Assembly: GCA_033002965.1 (NCBI GenBank)
Contig: JAURVB010002707.1
Location: 1-64,000 of the forward strand
Source of the DNA: Piper betle
Lineage: Eukaryota > Streptophyta > Magnoliopsida > Piperales > Piperaceae
DNA: 64,000 nt
Reading direction: 5' to 3'
This document shows positions 62,801 to 64,000 of this stretch, piece after piece. The position numbers and the translations under genes were made by a program. The notes beneath the pieces are model-generated. The model was not told where the DNA came from. It did no database searches and saw only the letters and a list, made by a program, of their open reading frames with translations. The first letter of the stretch is position 1, and each line of letters begins with the position of its first letter.

Positions 62801-63074
62801 ATACTAGTCTCGTAAAAGACCACGAGGTCGAAGAGAGCTGCCAGCTTGAAGAGGATACCTTGAGAAGGTTGAGGGTTTCGGCAGCGAGGCGGCCCTTGCT
62901 GGGGAGGCCGAGGCGGATGGCGTCTCGGTCGTGCAGGGCCACATTGAGGGAGACGGAGGGGGCGGCGGAGACGTTGCAGGAGACGAGGCGGGGAGGCGGC
63001 CGGAGGCGAGAGTAGGGTAAGTGGGCGGCAGCGGAGAGCTGCCGGAGAATTTCGGCCGCCGGCGATGCGGCCAT
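58153..63074 (-). CDS. HISN1: ATP phosphoribosyltransferase, chloroplastic (first step of histidine biosynthesis)
   Basis: Eleven exons on the minus strand: 62859-63074, 62702-62761, 61869-61982, 60721-60786, 60537-60644, 60311-60394, 59532-59633, 59331-59444, 59139-59219, 58496-58615, 58153-58248. All join in phase 0 with GT-AG introns, giving 386 aa with no frameshift. It condenses ATP with PRPP to phosphoribosyl-ATP in plastids and, as a family, is feedback-inhibited by histidine. The N-terminus is transit-peptide-like. Core motifs: [57 protein letters not shown] and [21 protein letters not shown]. The C-terminal regulatory domain ends [17 protein letters not shown] chose the ATG at 63074; the frame is open further 5' but only a TTG lies there. 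Exons 10-11 are duplicated at 53 kb. Confidence 0.95.
59838..59865. repeat. (TA)n microsatellite in HISN1 intron 6
   Basis: About 13 TA units within the large intron between exons 6 and 7. Confidence 0.9.
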
Positions 63075-63178
63075 CGAAGGGGTTGTAGAAGTGAACGGCT
63101 GTCTAAGAATTGGTGCTGACGCACTTGGAAGGGCTAAATGTGTAATTGACAATATTAGAGTACAAAATAGAGATTAAT

Positions 63179-63200
63179 TATATATATATATATATATATA
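63179..63200. repeat. (TA)n microsatellite upstream of HISN1
   Basis: About 11 TA units roughly 105 bases 5' of the HISN1 start codon. It may overlap or replace the core promoter, as no other TATA box is evident. Confidence 0.8.
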
Positions 63201-63251
63201 CGAAAATATTATAGTACTGCCGTAAGTTTTTGTAGCACATCATACAATGCT

Positions 63252-63291
63252 GAACGAGAACCATTAGATCAAAATCTAGCGGCTCTCGTTC
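63252..63291. repeat. Short inverted repeat (GAACGAGA...TCTCGTTC)
   Basis: A 40-bp imperfect palindrome with arms GAACGAGAACCATTAGAT and ATCTAGCGGCTCTCGTTC, about 180 bp upstream of the HISN1 ATG. It could form a hairpin or be a transposon edge; function unknown. Confidence 0.6.
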
Positions 63292-64000
63292 ATTCTTCTT
63301 ATTTTTCAGATTTATAAACCTGATTGCCTTCGACCCGCCCAAACTGGCCCTCCCGCCCGCAACCGCGCCATTGCTGGGCGTCGTGGCCTCGCCCCTTGTA
63401 GGAGGCCCCGCCCTCCACCCCCGCACGCGCCACCGCCCACCCAATATCTCTTTGCCCTCCCAACCCTAACCTTTGTTCCCTCCCATAGAATTCCTCCTCC
63501 ATAATTATCTTTCTAAGAAATTTTAAAAGTCATGTACATAAATGCGATATTAATAATCTTTACTATATATAAACACAGTGTTTGGACACGGGATTATTTG
63601 CCTTTACGGATCGTATCTTTCGATTTGAGTTTGAGGGTTTGGTAGGATCGAGGTCAGTTTTGTTGTGCAAAAAGGAGTACGATTAAAATAAAATATCACA
63701 TACACAAAATAATATGCAAGAAAGTTTACGTGATTTCTTAAGGCTCAACATGAATCTGTAAGTCAATCTATGGTGGGTGAAATTAGTACTCACAATCTAA
63801 TTAATTTTTAATTCCTTCACAAGCTATAAAATTATTCGTGAAATTTTTATTATTTTAACTTTTTCGCCCATACATAGCCAGTGGCAAACCTTCTACGCCA
63901 ACCTTCACAACCGCAGGACATAGCAGCAAGATGCAGGGGGCTTCACGACTTGGTGACAAGAGCTCCGAGCAGTAACGACATCATCGTATTCCAACAAGGC
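63292..64000. other. Upstream flank of HISN1, no gene seen
   Basis: A C-rich patch at 63330-63480, then AT-rich DNA. Open frames here are low-complexity shadows. No gene or transposon termini. Confidence 0.5.

Noticed and set aside
63075..63152. Extended N-terminus of HISN1 starting at 63152
   Set aside because: The codon at 63150-63152 is TTG; the first ATG in frame is at 63074 and gives a normal-looking transit peptide.
1..64000. CRISPR arrays, bacterial operons, rRNA or tRNA genes
   Set aside because: I scanned for regularly spaced repeats with unique spacers and for tRNA or rRNA landmarks and found none; the tandem repeats present have no spacer logic and the DNA is plant nuclear.

Overview
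This window is nuclear DNA of a flowering plant. It has split genes with GT-AG introns, AT-rich intergenic DNA, and plant-type LTR, TRIM, hAT, CACTA and LINE-like elements. The genes belong to plant families (DUF1191, CYP89, plastid ATP phosphoribosyltransferase, BTB/POZ, NTF2-like). Several coding regions are very GC-rich in an AT-rich background, as is common in monocots; I lean to a non-grass monocot but cannot settle the lineage.

Layout. 0.2-1.3 kb: decayed LINE-like ORF2 end. 2.0-2.9 kb: DUF1191 gene. 6.7-8.3 kb: BTB/POZ gene with a hAT element inserted exactly at its stop codon. 10-11.5 kb: six-exon plastid NTF2-like gene. 15.3-15.7 kb: tandem array of near-perfect palindromes. 18.4-50.1 kb: a CYP89 cytochrome P450 cluster. 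It holds two near-complete intronless genes (18.4 kb plus strand, 39.1 kb minus strand) and at least four broken copies, one of which is spread over about 9 kb by nested TRIM, LTR and hAT insertions. 50.5-63.1 kb: a tandem segmental duplication. Each unit carries a secreted glycine-rich protein gene and the 3' end of HISN1, the first enzyme of histidine biosynthesis. The distal unit adjoins the complete 11-exon HISN1 gene. A mitochondrial-looking insert lies between the units.

HISN1 is the only gene of clear housekeeping function, and it reads through all exons without a break. The DUF1191, BTB, NTF2-like, both CYP89 and the first glycine-rich gene each carry one to four single-base indels, mostly 1-nt deletions in homopolymers, which otherwise leave a complete family-typical protein. 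This looks more like residual assembly error than decay, but only reads or transcripts can decide.

The genes do not form a shared pathway. The window is best read as a P450 birth-and-death cluster next to a recent segmental duplication. The most unusual items are the palindrome array, the 36-bp minisatellite expansion inside one glycine-rich gene, and the GC-rich block shared by two hAT elements and a solo LTR.
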